64,000 nt of DNA from Raoultibacter phocaeensis (GTDB lineage Bacteria > Actinomycetota > Coriobacteriia > Coriobacteriales > Eggerthellaceae): contig NZ_CABDUX010000002.1 of assembly GCF_901411515.1 (NCBI RefSeq), positions 310,001 to 374,000 of the forward strand, given 5' to 3'. The first letter of the stretch is position 1. Each line of letters opens with the position of its first letter. The notes beneath the pieces are model-generated. The model saw only the letters and a program-made list of their open reading frames with translations, was not told the origin of the DNA and ran no database searches. Below are positions 45,169-54,378 of the stretch, piece after piece. The position numbers and the translations under genes were made by a program.

Positions 45169-46146
45169 ATGCTGGCAAAAGACAACCTTCTTGCATTCTA
45201 TCGGCACAAGACGATAGAGATCATGCCGTTGACGGGTGAGGGGGAGGCGCTCGTCTATCCGGTTAACGGATTCGAAGAACGCCCCCCGCATGATCGGGGT
45301 GGCATCGACTGGTTCGGATGCGCGTGGGAATACATGGAAGCGGCGGGAGCTCCTGCCCCTGATTGCTCGACCCATGTGCTTGAGGATATCTGCGATTGGC
45401 GCGACGTGGTGAAGTTTCCCGATCTTGACGCGTGGGACTGGGAGGCGGCTGTAGAGCGAGACGGCGTCGATGCGCTCGACCGCGACGGGGCTATCGTGGA
45501 TGTCGTAGTACTGATAGGGCTTTGGGAGCGGCTCCACGTTCTCATGGGATTCGAAGAGGCTCTGTGCGCCTTGATCGAGGAGCCGGAAGCAGTGGGGTCG
45601 TTCTTCGATGCGATGGTCGAGCACAAAATCAAGCTCATCGACAAGATCGCCGAGCATTACCGCCCGGATGTCATCACCTTCCACGATGATTGGGGTACGC
45701 AAACCGGTCCGTTTTTCTCGCCCGATACTTGGCGCGAACTCATAAAGCCCCGTCAGAAGCGCATCGTCGATGCGGCGCATGCCCGGGGCATAACGTTCAT
45801 CCAGCATTCATGCGGAAAATACGACGAGATCATCCCCGATTTTCCCGAAATAGGCATCGATGTGCTGCAATGCATGGATATCAACGATATCGGATCTGCG
45901 CTCGAAAAGACCGGCGACGCGATGTCGTATCTGGTAAGCGTTCACTCGCAGGATTTCTGTGCAGCCGATGCGGCGGGTATCCTCACGCCGGAAACCGTTC
46001 GGGAAACCGTACGCGCCGAGTTCATGAATTGGGGAAGTACGGGACGGTACGCACCTTTCATATTTCCTCCAGCTACCTGGTACGAAGAAATCGTACTTGA
46101 AGACTATCGGGTCTGCAGAGAAAGACTCGCGGGCACCTACGCGTAA
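45169..46146 (+). CDS. Uroporphyrinogen decarboxylase-family methyltransferase
   Basis: This 325-residue URO-D-superfamily protein has H213 and C215 (QHSCGKYDE) as candidate Zn ligands. It starts at 45169 behind TAGGAG; a longer frame to 45121 lacks a ribosome site. It is the first gene of a run with a second paralogue, a corrinoid protein and an MtaA-like protein, so it probably demethylates a methylated substrate onto the corrinoid protein (methyltransferase I). The shared promoter module upstream links it to the Moco operons. Substrate inferred only: a methoxylated or methylated organic. Confidence 0.82.
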   Translation: MLAKDNLLAFYRHKTIEIMPLTGEGEALVYPVNGFEERPPHDRGGIDWFGCAWEYMEAAGAPAPDCSTHVLEDICDWRDVVKFPDLDAWDWEAAVERDGVDALDRDGAIVDVVVLIGLWERLHVLMGFEEALCALIEEPEAVGSFFDAMVEHKIKLIDKIAEHYRPDVITFHDDWGTQTGPFFSPDTWRELIKPRQKRIVDAAHARGITFIQHSCGKYDEIIPDFPEIGIDVLQCMDINDIGSALEKTGDAMSYLVSVHSQDFCAADAAGILTPETVRETVRAEFMNWGSTGRYAPFIFPPATWYEEIVLEDYRVCRERLAGTYA

Positions 46147-46184
46147 TCGATGAAAGACGAACCGGGATATGGCAAGGGGGAGCG

Positions 46185-47153
46185 ATGCTGACGAAAAAAG
46201 AAAACTATTTACTTGCGGCGCGGGGAAAGAAGCCCGAGTGGGTCCCGAGCTTTGTGGAAGACGCAAACGTATTCATGCCTCCCATCTGGGATATCGATCC
46301 TGAAACCGGTACTGATTTCTGCAACGTCAAATGGGTGGTCGACGAATACGGCCAGATGCCCGATCCTTCCTGGAGAGCCATGGAGGATATTTCCGAGTGG
46401 CGCGATGTTGTTCGGTTTCCGGATTTAGCGCAGCTCGACTGGGAAAAGCTTGCTGCAGAGTTTCATGGAGAAGGCTACGACTCCGACAAAGTCGATATTG
46501 CCATGGCCAACACATCGGGCATCTTCCTCATTCCCGTCAACATGCTCGGATGGGTCGACGGACTGTGCGCGATATACGAAGATCCCGAAGAGCTCGAGGC
46601 ACTCACCTCCGCGCTGACGGATTACCTCTGTGAGCTCATCGGCTATTTCGGAGCCTACCTACAGCCCGACATCATCTTCTCGGGCGATGACATCGCAGCG
46701 GCTGATGGCCCTCTCGTATCGAGAGAAACGTGGAATGACCTGTTCAAACCTTATTTCAAAAAAATAGCCGACGCCATCCATGCCCAAGGAGCTCTCGCCG
46801 AGTTCCACTGTTGCGGCAACAACGGCTATCTTATCGAAGAGATCCTTGATATCGGCTATGACATTTGCCAACTCCCCGTTCCCAACGACGACCTCGTTGC
46901 CGACAAAATGCGGTTCGGCAAACGATTGGTCATTACCGGGGGATGGGAGCGGCATGGAAGCGCCGGGCTTCCCAATGCGAGCGAGGAGTGCGTGCGTGCA
47001 TCCGTGCGCAAGGCAATCGATACTTTCGGTGCAGAAGGCGGCCTTATCTTCTGGGACGGCGGCATCATCGGAGACAGCGAGGATTCCCGAAACAAGATGG
47101 AGTGGCTCACTGACGAGCTTCACGCGTACGGACGCGAGGTGTATCGAGCGTAG
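46185..47153 (+). CDS. Uroporphyrinogen decarboxylase-family methyltransferase
   Basis: This 322-residue paralogue of the preceding gene carries H208-C209-C210 (FHCCGNNGY) at the Zn-ligand position and PDIIFSGDDIAAADGPL in the barrel, close to the PDVITFHDDWGTQTGP block of its neighbour. The pair may form a heteromeric or two-substrate methyltransferase, both acting on the corrinoid protein encoded next. ATG at 46185 follows AAGGGGGAG. Confidence 0.82.
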   Translation: MLTKKENYLLAARGKKPEWVPSFVEDANVFMPPIWDIDPETGTDFCNVKWVVDEYGQMPDPSWRAMEDISEWRDVVRFPDLAQLDWEKLAAEFHGEGYDSDKVDIAMANTSGIFLIPVNMLGWVDGLCAIYEDPEELEALTSALTDYLCELIGYFGAYLQPDIIFSGDDIAAADGPLVSRETWNDLFKPYFKKIADAIHAQGALAEFHCCGNNGYLIEEILDIGYDICQLPVPNDDLVADKMRFGKRLVITGGWERHGSAGLPNASEECVRASVRKAIDTFGAEGGLIFWDGGIIGDSEDSRNKMEWLTDELHAYGREVYRA

Positions 47154-47218
47154 GTAAAACGAGTCGACATCGATACGCTCCGGCTTGTCGAAAACACAGA
47201 TAGCAAGGAGGAAGCGAT

Positions 47219-47857
47219 ATGGGTAGATACGAAGACATTTCAAGTGCGGTTCAGCGCGGTAAGAAGAAGGAAGTAAAGCCGCTTGTCCAGCAGGCTATCG
47301 ATGAGGGGTGTGATCCCGTTGAGATTCTGAACGAAGCCCTCATTCCTGCCATGTCTCTGATCGGAGACAAATTCAGTGCTGGGGAGGTGTTCGTTCCCGA
47401 GATGCTCGTGGCCGCACGCGCAATGGCGGCTGGGACCGATGTTTTGAAGCCGTATTTAGCGGAAGCTGGATCAGAGCCTATCGGCAAGGCGGTTATCGGT
47501 ACAGTGCAGGGCGACATGCATGATATCGGCAAGAACCTTGTGCGTATGATGATCGAATCGAAGGGATTCGAAGTGGTCGATCTCGGTGTGGACGTTGCTC
47601 CCGAGCAGTTCGTCGCGTACGTGAAGGAGCATCCCGAGTGCCAGATCGTGTGCCTTTCTGCGTTGCTTACCACCACAATGCCGATGATAGGCGAGACGAT
47701 CAAAGCTCTTTCCGCGGCGGGCGTACGCGATGGGGTCAAGGTCATGATAGGGGGCGCACCGGTGACGCAGGCTTTTGCCGATGAAGTCGGGGCCGATGCG
47801 TACACCGCCGATGCCGGTTCCGCCGCGGTGAAAGCGGCAGAGCTCGTTGCTGCTTAG
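47219..47857 (+). CDS. Corrinoid (B12-binding) methyl carrier protein
   Basis: This 212-residue protein has the two-domain layout of methyltransferase corrinoid proteins: a helical B12-binding-2 domain (residues 1-85, with FVPEMLVAARAM) and a Rossmann-like domain with the cobalamin signature D99-M-H101-D-I-G104, S147-A-L149 and the GG at 178-179. It shuttles the methyl group between the two classes of methyltransferase. It lies between the URO-D pair and an MtaA-like gene, the expected order. Strong AAGGAGG site. Confidence 0.92.
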   Translation: MGRYEDISSAVQRGKKKEVKPLVQQAIDEGCDPVEILNEALIPAMSLIGDKFSAGEVFVPEMLVAARAMAAGTDVLKPYLAEAGSEPIGKAVIGTVQGDMHDIGKNLVRMMIESKGFEVVDLGVDVAPEQFVAYVKEHPECQIVCLSALLTTTMPMIGETIKALSAAGVRDGVKVMIGGAPVTQAFADEVGADAYTADAGSAAVKAAELVAA

Positions 47858-47908
47858 ACGACGATAAAACATGTGGGTATAGGTGCGGCTGCAGCGTAAG
47901 GGGTGCAT

Positions 47909-48916
47909 ATGAACATGCAGGTATGGATCGAGGAAACGATTGCGGCGGATCGCAAGAAGGCGCTTCCGGTTCTCTCGTTTCCCGCCGTTCAGATGATGGG
48001 GATAACGGTACGCGACCTCATCGGCTCGTCTGACTACCAAGCAAAGGCTATGAAGCTTGTTGCCGATCGCGTCGATACTGCTGCAAGCGTGTCGTTCATG
48101 GACCTTTCCGTTGAAGCGGAGGCGTTCGGGAGTTCGGTGCGCGTCACCGATGACGAAGTTCCTACGGTGGTTGGGAGCCTCATCGACGAAGACAGCGACC
48201 CCCAGGGGATTTTCGTCCCATCGGTGGGCGCGGGCAGGACGGGCTTGTATCTCGAGGCGATCGAGAAAGTGGTTCCGCTTGTGGAGGACCGCCCGGTTCT
48301 AGCGGGCATCATAGGGCCGTTTTCCCTCGCCGGTCGCCTTATGGATATCTCGGAGATCATGGTGCTCTGCTACGAGGAGCCCGAACTCGTTCATGCCGTA
48401 CTCGATTCGTGCGCCCGGTTCCTGAAAGAATACGCAAATGCGTACAAGCAGGTCGGCGCCGACGGCGTTGTTATGGCAGAACCGCTTGCCGGTCTGCTTT
48501 CGCCGAGTCTCGTCGACGAGTTCTCTACGCGCTTTGTACGTAGCATCGTCGATGCTGTGCAGGATGAAAGCTTTGCAGTGGTGTATCACAACTGCGGAGG
48601 CGGGGTGGTGAAGGCGATCGATGCCGTTCTTGCTACCGGTGCGATGGGCTTTCATTTCGGCAACGCGATCGATATGGCCGAGATCGTGCCCCTTGTTCCT
48701 TCCGATCGGCTGGTAATGGGCAATGTCGATCCTGCCGGGGAGCTGCGAAACGGAACGCCTGAAAGCGTACGGTCGAAGACTTTGGCCGTAATGGAGGCAT
48801 GCTGCTCCTATCCGAACTTCGTCATATCGACGGGGTGCGACATTCCCCCGATGGCTCCGTGGGAAAACATCGAAGCGTTCTTCTCGGCTGTCGAGGAGTT
48901 TTATACGGTCCGTTAG
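47909..48916 (+). CDS. MtaA/CmuA-like URO-D-family methyltransferase
   Basis: This 335-residue protein shows the Zn motif of MtaA-type proteins: H227-x-C229 (YHNCGGG) and C310 (STGCDIPP). In methanogens MtaA moves methyl from corrinoid to coenzyme M; with no CoM pathway expected here it may use another acceptor (for example tetrahydrofolate) or be a further methyl donor enzyme. ATG at 47909 sits well after AAGGGG; a GTG at 47903 is possible. It closes the corrinoid cluster and converges on the PucR-like gene. Confidence 0.85.
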   Translation: MNMQVWIEETIAADRKKALPVLSFPAVQMMGITVRDLIGSSDYQAKAMKLVADRVDTAASVSFMDLSVEAEAFGSSVRVTDDEVPTVVGSLIDEDSDPQGIFVPSVGAGRTGLYLEAIEKVVPLVEDRPVLAGIIGPFSLAGRLMDISEIMVLCYEEPELVHAVLDSCARFLKEYANAYKQVGADGVVMAEPLAGLLSPSLVDEFSTRFVRSIVDAVQDESFAVVYHNCGGGVVKAIDAVLATGAMGFHFGNAIDMAEIVPLVPSDRLVMGNVDPAGELRNGTPESVRSKTLAVMEACCSYPNFVISTGCDIPPMAPWENIEAFFSAVEEFYTVR

Positions 48917-48963
48917 CATTGTGCCGATGCGCGCGGAAGGGCTTGCCGCCGCACCCGGTGCGC

Positions 48964-50553
48964 TTATCGGTCTTGCAGATTTTCGAGGCCGTAGAGTTCG
49001 ATGAGCTTAAAAGAGATGAGCAGGAGCAAACGGGTGTCGGGATCTTCGAGATCCATATTAAGCAGCCGTTTGATCTTCTCGAGACGATATACGAAGCTGT
49101 TGCGTTGCAGTGAGAGCGATTTGCTCGCCATGTTCGAATTGCAGTTCGCCTTGAGGTACGCATCGAGCGATCGGTACAGCTCGGGGTCCGTTCGAGCCAG
49201 CAAGACGAGCTCTTTCGGGCAAAAGCGCTCGGGGTTCATCTCGTTTAAGATGTAGCTCATGCCGATTTCGAGCGTATTGTCTTCGAAGCGCACGATGCAG
49301 CTCTGTTGTCCGCGACATCCTTTGTTGAGCGCTGCGAGCGCTTGACGGTAACTTCCCGGAAGGCTTTTCATACCGGGGTACAGCGAGCTTGCTCCGATCA
49401 TGAGCCCATATTCGCAGCCGAATTGCTCGACCGTGTCGAAAAGCGAACTCTCAGCGGTGTCCGATCGGGTGCAGTTGACTACAACGATGATCCGGTTGTC
49501 GAGGATAAAAGCCACGCAGTCGAAGCGTTCCTGGATGCTGTTGCATACCGACGCGAGCGGCTTCATGAGAATACCGTCTTCGACGCGCATGTTCGGCACG
49601 AAGTCGATGCAGAGACACAGAAACTCGTCGGTTTCGCGGCTCCAGTCGAAAGCTATGGCGCATTGGATGAGATTGGAGTCGGATACGTATTTGCCCTGGA
49701 TGAACGATCTGATAGTTGCGCGGACGTCGACGTATCGCTCGTTGCTGTCGAGCATTCCATACGAAGAGTACAGGTTTTTGATTGCGGCGGCTAAAACCAG
49801 CAAAGGTGCGCAATCGTACAGCCCGACTTCCTGGAAGTTGGAATGAACCGAGAGGATGAGTGCGTATCCGGGAGATACTTTAATGGTCGATCTGAGTACG
49901 GAGCAATGAAATGCATGCATTGTCGCAAACGTGGGTTCGAGGGAGGAGAAATCCATGCCGCCCTGTTCGTCTATGAGGCCGTCGAACACCATGTTCTTCG
50001 GGAGGTACTTGCCTTCTTCAATCTGATCGGTTTGGTCGCGAAGCAACTGTCCGGTTCGAAACACCCTATGCACGAGAACCCGGCTGAATTGATCGGTGAT
50101 GCAGATGTCGTTTTTGAATATTCCCAAGCTCGCATTGGCAAGATCGGAAACGCCGCCGCCTCCGTTGACGATATCGTTGAGATTGCGCTCCCACGAGTCG
50201 TAGCGCTGAAATACCTTCTGGACAGCATTGAAAACGTGCGTTCTGCTTTGATTCGGGTCAATCCATGCGATATCGCAGTTGGGAATCGCATCGATGTAGC
50301 TTGGCGGCGTTCCGACGCAGACGAAGGAAAGCGAGAGATTGGGGTTTCTGCTGAGGTAGCGCTGAACGCGGTCCTTGGCTTCTTCGAGATGCTTGTCGAT
50401 GGACACGTACAGGATATTGCCGTAATAGTGGTATTCGTTGAGACTGAACAGAACCGGATAGTCGATACTCGGCTTGTTGGGGTCGGATGACAGTATCTTG
50501 CCGATAACGATGTCGTTGAGTTCGTGAGCTATGGTGTGCACGTTGAGCTTCAA
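48964..50553 (-). CDS. PucR/CdaR-type transcriptional regulator
   Basis: This 529-residue protein ends with the PucR C-terminal HTH (about residues 455-520: LYRSLDAYLKANCNSN, then SLQRNSFVYRLEKIKRLL). The rest is a long sensory part without a domain I can name. Regulators of this type act as activators responding to small molecules. It lies tail to tail with the methyltransferase cluster, so it may control it, though its targets are not shown. Confidence 0.85.
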   Translation of the reverse strand: MKLNVHTIAHELNDIVIGKILSSDPNKPSIDYPVLFSLNEYHYYGNILYVSIDKHLEEAKDRVQRYLSRNPNLSLSFVCVGTPPSYIDAIPNCDIAWIDPNQSRTHVFNAVQKVFQRYDSWERNLNDIVNGGGGVSDLANASLGIFKNDICITDQFSRVLVHRVFRTGQLLRDQTDQIEEGKYLPKNMVFDGLIDEQGGMDFSSLEPTFATMHAFHCSVLRSTIKVSPGYALILSVHSNFQEVGLYDCAPLLVLAAAIKNLYSSYGMLDSNERYVDVRATIRSFIQGKYVSDSNLIQCAIAFDWSRETDEFLCLCIDFVPNMRVEDGILMKPLASVCNSIQERFDCVAFILDNRIIVVVNCTRSDTAESSLFDTVEQFGCEYGLMIGASSLYPGMKSLPGSYRQALAALNKGCRGQQSCIVRFEDNTLEIGMSYILNEMNPERFCPKELVLLARTDPELYRSLDAYLKANCNSNMASKSLSLQRNSFVYRLEKIKRLLNMDLEDPDTRLLLLISFKLIELYGLENLQDR

Positions 50554-50674
50554 AGCCTACCCCCAAATAATGTGGATTGCGCGTACTGCCATTTTAATAT
50601 ATGAGGGTGATCGATGCTTGCGCGCAGGCTTGCTTTTGGCGAAGGCGCAGGGTTGCGAAGCGCTGATTCGCTCC

Positions 50675-50717
50675 AAAAAAAGAGCCGTCGGTTCGCATCG
50701 ACGGCTCTTGTGTTTTT
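50675..50717. terminator. Bidirectional hairpin terminator
   Basis: AGAGCCGTCG (50681-50690) pairs with CGACGGCTCT (50699-50708). An A-run lies on the left (50675-50680) and a T-rich stretch on the right, so it can act on the minus-strand flavin reductase transcript. Confidence 0.8.
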
Positions 50718-50728
50718 CAGCGTGTTAC

Positions 50729-52366
50729 TTAACCCAGCATGCTCTTCGCGGCGTAGCGGCCGAAGGTGACGGCGCGTCCGCAGCTTGCGGCGCCGAGCCA
50801 CAGCGGGTAATCGTTGCCGAAGAAGTTGCCCGACACGTTGCCTGCGGCGTACAGGCCCTCGATCGGCTGCTCTTCAAGGTCAAGCACCTGAAGCTTCTGG
50901 TTCACATGGAGCCCTCCGAGGATCGTGAGTACGCCCGGTACGCGCTTGATGGCGTAGAAGGGAGCCTTTTCGACTTTGCTGATCTTGAGATAATCGGGGT
51001 TCTTGCCGAAATCCTCGTCTTCGCCTTTGTCGACGAGTGCGTTGTAGCGCTCGACCGTTTTGAGGAAGTCGTCTTTCGGCACATCCATCATCTGGGCGAG
51101 CTCTTCGAGAGAATCAGCTTTCATGATGGCACCGCGCTCAAGCGCATCGTCCCATTCTGCTTGGTTGTCACCTGAGACGGTCCAGCGCATGAAATCGCCG
51201 CCGAAATCGTTCCAATGCTGGTTGTAATCGGCATCGGTGATCTGGAAGCGTGTGCTTTCGGGCTGCAGGATGCACTGGTTCACGAGATAGGGATAGTCGG
51301 TGTCCTCGTTCTGGAAGCGAACGCCGAGCTTGTTGACCGCGAGCCACGGGGTTCCCGAGAGGGGAGCGTCGCCTTCGGGCAGCGGGCTCGGATCGAAATG
51401 GATCATCGGCGCGTGGGCCGGCTTGTCGATCGAGGCACCCGCCCACATGGCCATCTTGTGGCCGCCGCCGGTATTGGAGGCGGGGAAGTACGTGTTCGGA
51501 AGATCGACGCAGAACGGCGCGTACGCTTTCACCATCTCGGGATCGTTGCCGTAGTCGCCCGTAGCGAGCAGCACGCCTTTGTTCGCGTTGAACTTGACGT
51601 AGCCTTTGGGGTCGCCCTTCGTGCGGTTGCCGATGACGCCTGTAACCTTGTCGCCCTCTTTCACGAGTTGCACGCCTTCGGTGTTGTAATACACCTGGGC
51701 TCCGCCTTCGACGGCCTTGTTGAGGATTGCTTCGAGCATCGCGTTTTGCTGGCCTACCCACGCATGCGCGAACGGCGGCTCGCCCATCATGCCGGCGAAC
51801 TCGACGATGCCGTCGGTTTCCTCCATGAGCCAGTCGACCGTCTCGCCGCTGTTCTCCATGAATATCTTGAGCACGCGTTCGTCCGCTTTGCCCCCGTTGA
51901 GCTTAGCGTAGTTCGCCTGCACCTCGGCGACGTCGTACTCGATGCCGATCGACGCCTGGTACTTCGAGTTGAGCGCGCCGGTACTCCAGCCGTGGCTGAT
52001 GAACACGGATTCGTTTTGCAGGATGGCTACGGTTGCGCCTGCTTCGACGGCCGTGAGTGCTGCGGTGATGCCTGCTGTGCCAGCGCCGACGATGACGACA
52101 TCGGCTTCCACAGTCTCGACAATGTCGGCATCCGCGATGGGCTCGGGCGCGTTTTCGACCGTCCATGTTTTCACCAGCTCGCCGGAGGCGTCGGTGGCTC
52201 CTGCCTGTTGCTCGCCAGACGCCGGGGCGGGGTTTTCGCCCTGCGCGCTCGGGGCGCATCCGCCGAGTAGCCCCATGGCGGCGAAACTGGCCACGCCGAT
52301 GCCTGTACCCTGTAAAAAGCTGCGGCGAGAGATCGATGCGCGTTCGTTGGTTTCCTTGTTCTTCAT
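50729..52366 (-). CDS. Tat-exported FAD-dependent reductase (fumarate/urocanate reductase-like flavoprotein)
   Basis: This 545-residue protein has a Tat signal (S-R14-R15-S-F-L) and a lipobox-like LLGGC37, so it is probably an exported lipoprotein. The FAD_binding_2 domain begins at V90 with VIVGAGTAGITAA (GxGxxG at 94-99) and ends in GLYAAGNVSG and GRAVTFGRYAA, typical of the fumarate reductase/UrdA flavoprotein group. No FMN-binding domain is fused and no cytochrome gene adjoins, so its electron donor is separate. A PucR-like regulator gene precedes it; a dyad at 52466-52491 may be its operator. Substrate unknown. Confidence 0.9.
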   Translation of the reverse strand: MKNKETNERASISRRSFLQGTGIGVASFAAMGLLGGCAPSAQGENPAPASGEQQAGATDASGELVKTWTVENAPEPIADADIVETVEADVVIVGAGTAGITAALTAVEAGATVAILQNESVFISHGWSTGALNSKYQASIGIEYDVAEVQANYAKLNGGKADERVLKIFMENSGETVDWLMEETDGIVEFAGMMGEPPFAHAWVGQQNAMLEAILNKAVEGGAQVYYNTEGVQLVKEGDKVTGVIGNRTKGDPKGYVKFNANKGVLLATGDYGNDPEMVKAYAPFCVDLPNTYFPASNTGGGHKMAMWAGASIDKPAHAPMIHFDPSPLPEGDAPLSGTPWLAVNKLGVRFQNEDTDYPYLVNQCILQPESTRFQITDADYNQHWNDFGGDFMRWTVSGDNQAEWDDALERGAIMKADSLEELAQMMDVPKDDFLKTVERYNALVDKGEDEDFGKNPDYLKISKVEKAPFYAIKRVPGVLTILGGLHVNQKLQVLDLEEQPIEGLYAAGNVSGNFFGNDYPLWLGAASCGRAVTFGRYAAKSMLG

Positions 52367-52465
52367 GATGAGTCCTCCCTTGTTCCCTCGGCCGAACGGT
52401 TCGGCCGGTGCATGGGAAGACCTTACGATGCTTTCGTGTGGAGAACTAGTGGAGCACCCACCGAT

Positions 52466-52491
52466 TTTGTTTGTATGATCCTACAAAACAA
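52466..52491. promoter_or_regulatory. Imperfect dyad upstream of the flavin reductase
   Basis: TTTGTTTGTA (52466-52475), 6 bases, TACAAAACAA (52482-52491); 8 of 10 positions pair, the inner 6 perfectly. It lies 100 bases upstream of the reductase start, where a PucR-type activator could bind. Confidence 0.45.
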
Positions 52492-52537
52492 GCGTTTGAC
52501 CAGGATTGCAACCGATGGCTCCCTGGCACCTTCGTCG

Positions 52538-53740
52538 TCATGCGCCCCTCTGCTCGCTGTTCAAGAGATCGTAGAGCTTCACGGTGATGAAGTAGTTCGC
52601 CCGCACCGCCTGCTCGGAGAAATCGGAATCGAGCAGTTCGGCTATCTTGTCCATGCGGTAGCGCAGCGTGTTCACGTGGATGAACAGAAGCTTCGAAACG
52701 TCAGTCCAGCGAAACGAATGGTCGAGCATGAGTCTGAGCGTGTTCATGAGCGGAGTGCCTTGGGCTGCCTCGAAATCAACGACGGGCTTCAGTGCTTGCC
52801 TGCAGTGCTCTTTGAGCGTTTCGCGGTCGGTGTCGAGCAGGATGGCGAAGATCCCGAGGTGCGAATAGCGGATGATATCGTCGTCTTTGCCGAGAAGCCA
52901 GCCGAGTTCGAGGGCGTCCTTCGCCTCGCGCAGGCTTTTCCCGAGGTCGTGAAACGGGTAGCTGCGCCCGATGCCGATTGAGGTGACGATGCCGTTGTAG
53001 CGATCGTGTACGGCCTTGTGGTAGGCGAGGTCGTAGAAGTGGCGATGGGGCAGTTTGCGGCCCTCGTCATCGACGGCGTAGTCACTCGGGAAAATGTGGA
53101 GGAATCCTTCGTCGATACCGATATCGATTACGTCAGCAGCGTGTTGTTCGCGCAGGTATTGCCGAACCGACTCCGAGGTTGCCGCCCAATCGTAGCGCTG
53201 GCTGCTTCCACCGATGCGCGTGATCGTGACGAAGTAGGAGCCGCTTTCGTCGACGGGAAGCTTGCGGGCGGCGAGGTAGTCCGAAAGGCCGCGCGCTCCG
53301 TCTTCGAAGAGCTTGGCTGAAGCATCGTCTTTCATACTGCGGATCATGCGTTGCGACGAAAGGTAGCCTGCGAGGTGGTACGTGAGCGGCGCGCTTACCT
53401 CTTCGAGAATCGAAACGATGGTATCGAGCCTCGCCGTTTCGATGGGCGCGAGCACGATGCGCGCTTCTTTGCGACCGAGCGGGATGAAGTACGCAAGTTG
53501 CTTGCGGTCTGCGTCGTACGAATACGGTGCCTCGCCCGCGGCCTGCGGGGGCGTGCGGATTGCCTCGTCTGCGGAGCTGCTTTCGTCGGCTGCAGCGGGA
53601 TAGAGCAGCTCACCGTCGGGGCCGATGATGAGCACCGTGCATCGGCACGCCTGCTCAAGATAGGCTCCGGCATAGCCGAAGCCCTCTTCGGCCAACCGCT
53701 CCATGAATCGAAACGACGAATCGTGCACCCCTTGCGGCAT
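52538..53740 (-). CDS. PucR/CdaR-type transcriptional regulator
   Basis: This 400-residue protein has a central CdaR GGDEF-like region (about residues 160-280) and the C-terminal HTH of the PucR family (LRLMLDHSFRWTDVSK, then HVNTLRYRMDKIAELL). It lies directly upstream of the flavin reductase on the same strand and probably activates it in response to the substrate. The ATG at 53740 is followed by PQGVHDSSFRFMERLAEEGF, with GAGGGAGAAACC ahead of it. Confidence 0.87.
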   Translation of the reverse strand: MPQGVHDSSFRFMERLAEEGFGYAGAYLEQACRCTVLIIGPDGELLYPAAADESSSADEAIRTPPQAAGEAPYSYDADRKQLAYFIPLGRKEARIVLAPIETARLDTIVSILEEVSAPLTYHLAGYLSSQRMIRSMKDDASAKLFEDGARGLSDYLAARKLPVDESGSYFVTITRIGGSSQRYDWAATSESVRQYLREQHAADVIDIGIDEGFLHIFPSDYAVDDEGRKLPHRHFYDLAYHKAVHDRYNGIVTSIGIGRSYPFHDLGKSLREAKDALELGWLLGKDDDIIRYSHLGIFAILLDTDRETLKEHCRQALKPVVDFEAAQGTPLMNTLRLMLDHSFRWTDVSKLLFIHVNTLRYRMDKIAELLDSDFSEQAVRANYFITVKLYDLLNSEQRGA

Positions 53741-53948
53741 GGTTTCTCCCTCGACTTGCTTTGTTTTGCACGCTTCGCTAAGGGTAGCAGAATGACGGAC
53801 GCGTGTGGTTGATGAGGGCGATTTGAAACCGAGCTATTGATTCGTCGGCGAACGGAGCCTATCCGACGGGGCGCGCCGGCCAAGTCGATTGCTGTGGCCG
53901 AATGAGGAATCTGCTTCGTGCGGCATTGTTTTTGCAGTATCGGGGTTT

Positions 53949-54248
53949 TCATGATTGGCGGTACGCGTTTTCGTGCACAAGCAGTGCGCAATGGCGAATC
54001 CCCTTCATCGTTGCGCACAATGACGCGATTTCTCGTGTTCCGCCGGGATTGATCACCGAATAGTCGATGAACCCCTTTTCGGCCATATCCATTAACATCG
54101 TGTTGCTCTCGAGGTCGTGCAGAAGCATGTTCGTCGGTTCCCAACCGTAGTCGTCCTGTCTCATCGCGAGATTGAAGAGAACGTTTTCTTGCTTATCGGT
54201 GAGTCTGGGTGTTTCGACATCGGACTGGATATTCTCTTCGTTTGGCAT
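53949..54248 (-). CDS. Hypothetical protein, last gene near Moco operon I
   Basis: This 99-residue protein is acidic and mostly helical (LTDKQENVLFNLAMRQDDYG, then MLLHDLESNTMLMDMAEKGF). The start at 54248 follows AAGGAGAAA. It is not recognised. A hairpin at 54316-54354 lies between it and the 80-residue gene upstream, so it may be transcribed by read-through or separately. Confidence 0.6.
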   Translation of the reverse strand: MPNEENIQSDVETPRLTDKQENVLFNLAMRQDDYGWEPTNMLLHDLESNTMLMDMAEKGFIDYSVINPGGTREIASLCATMKGIRHCALLVHENAYRQS

Positions 54249-54310
54249 TTTTTCTCCTTCGTTGCGCATCAGGGAGGCGGGTGCGCGGATGTTCCTAACG
54301 GGCAGATTCA

Positions 54311-54354
54311 AAAGGGAACGGATGGCCAACGAAGACCCGTCTGGCCATCCGTTC
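54311..54354 (-). terminator. Hairpin inside the end of operon I
   Basis: GAACGGATGGCCA (54316-54328) pairs perfectly with TGGCCATCCGTTC (54342-54354). On the minus strand the stem is followed by CCCTTTTG. It may terminate or attenuate transcription before the 99-residue gene. Confidence 0.6.
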
Positions 54355-54378
54355 GAACCCTCAAGAACTGCGGACGAC

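Noticed and set aside
47909-48916. Naming this gene mtaA, a coenzyme M methyltransferase
   Set aside because: Zn ligands match, but no coenzyme M pathway is expected in this type of organism, so only the family is given.
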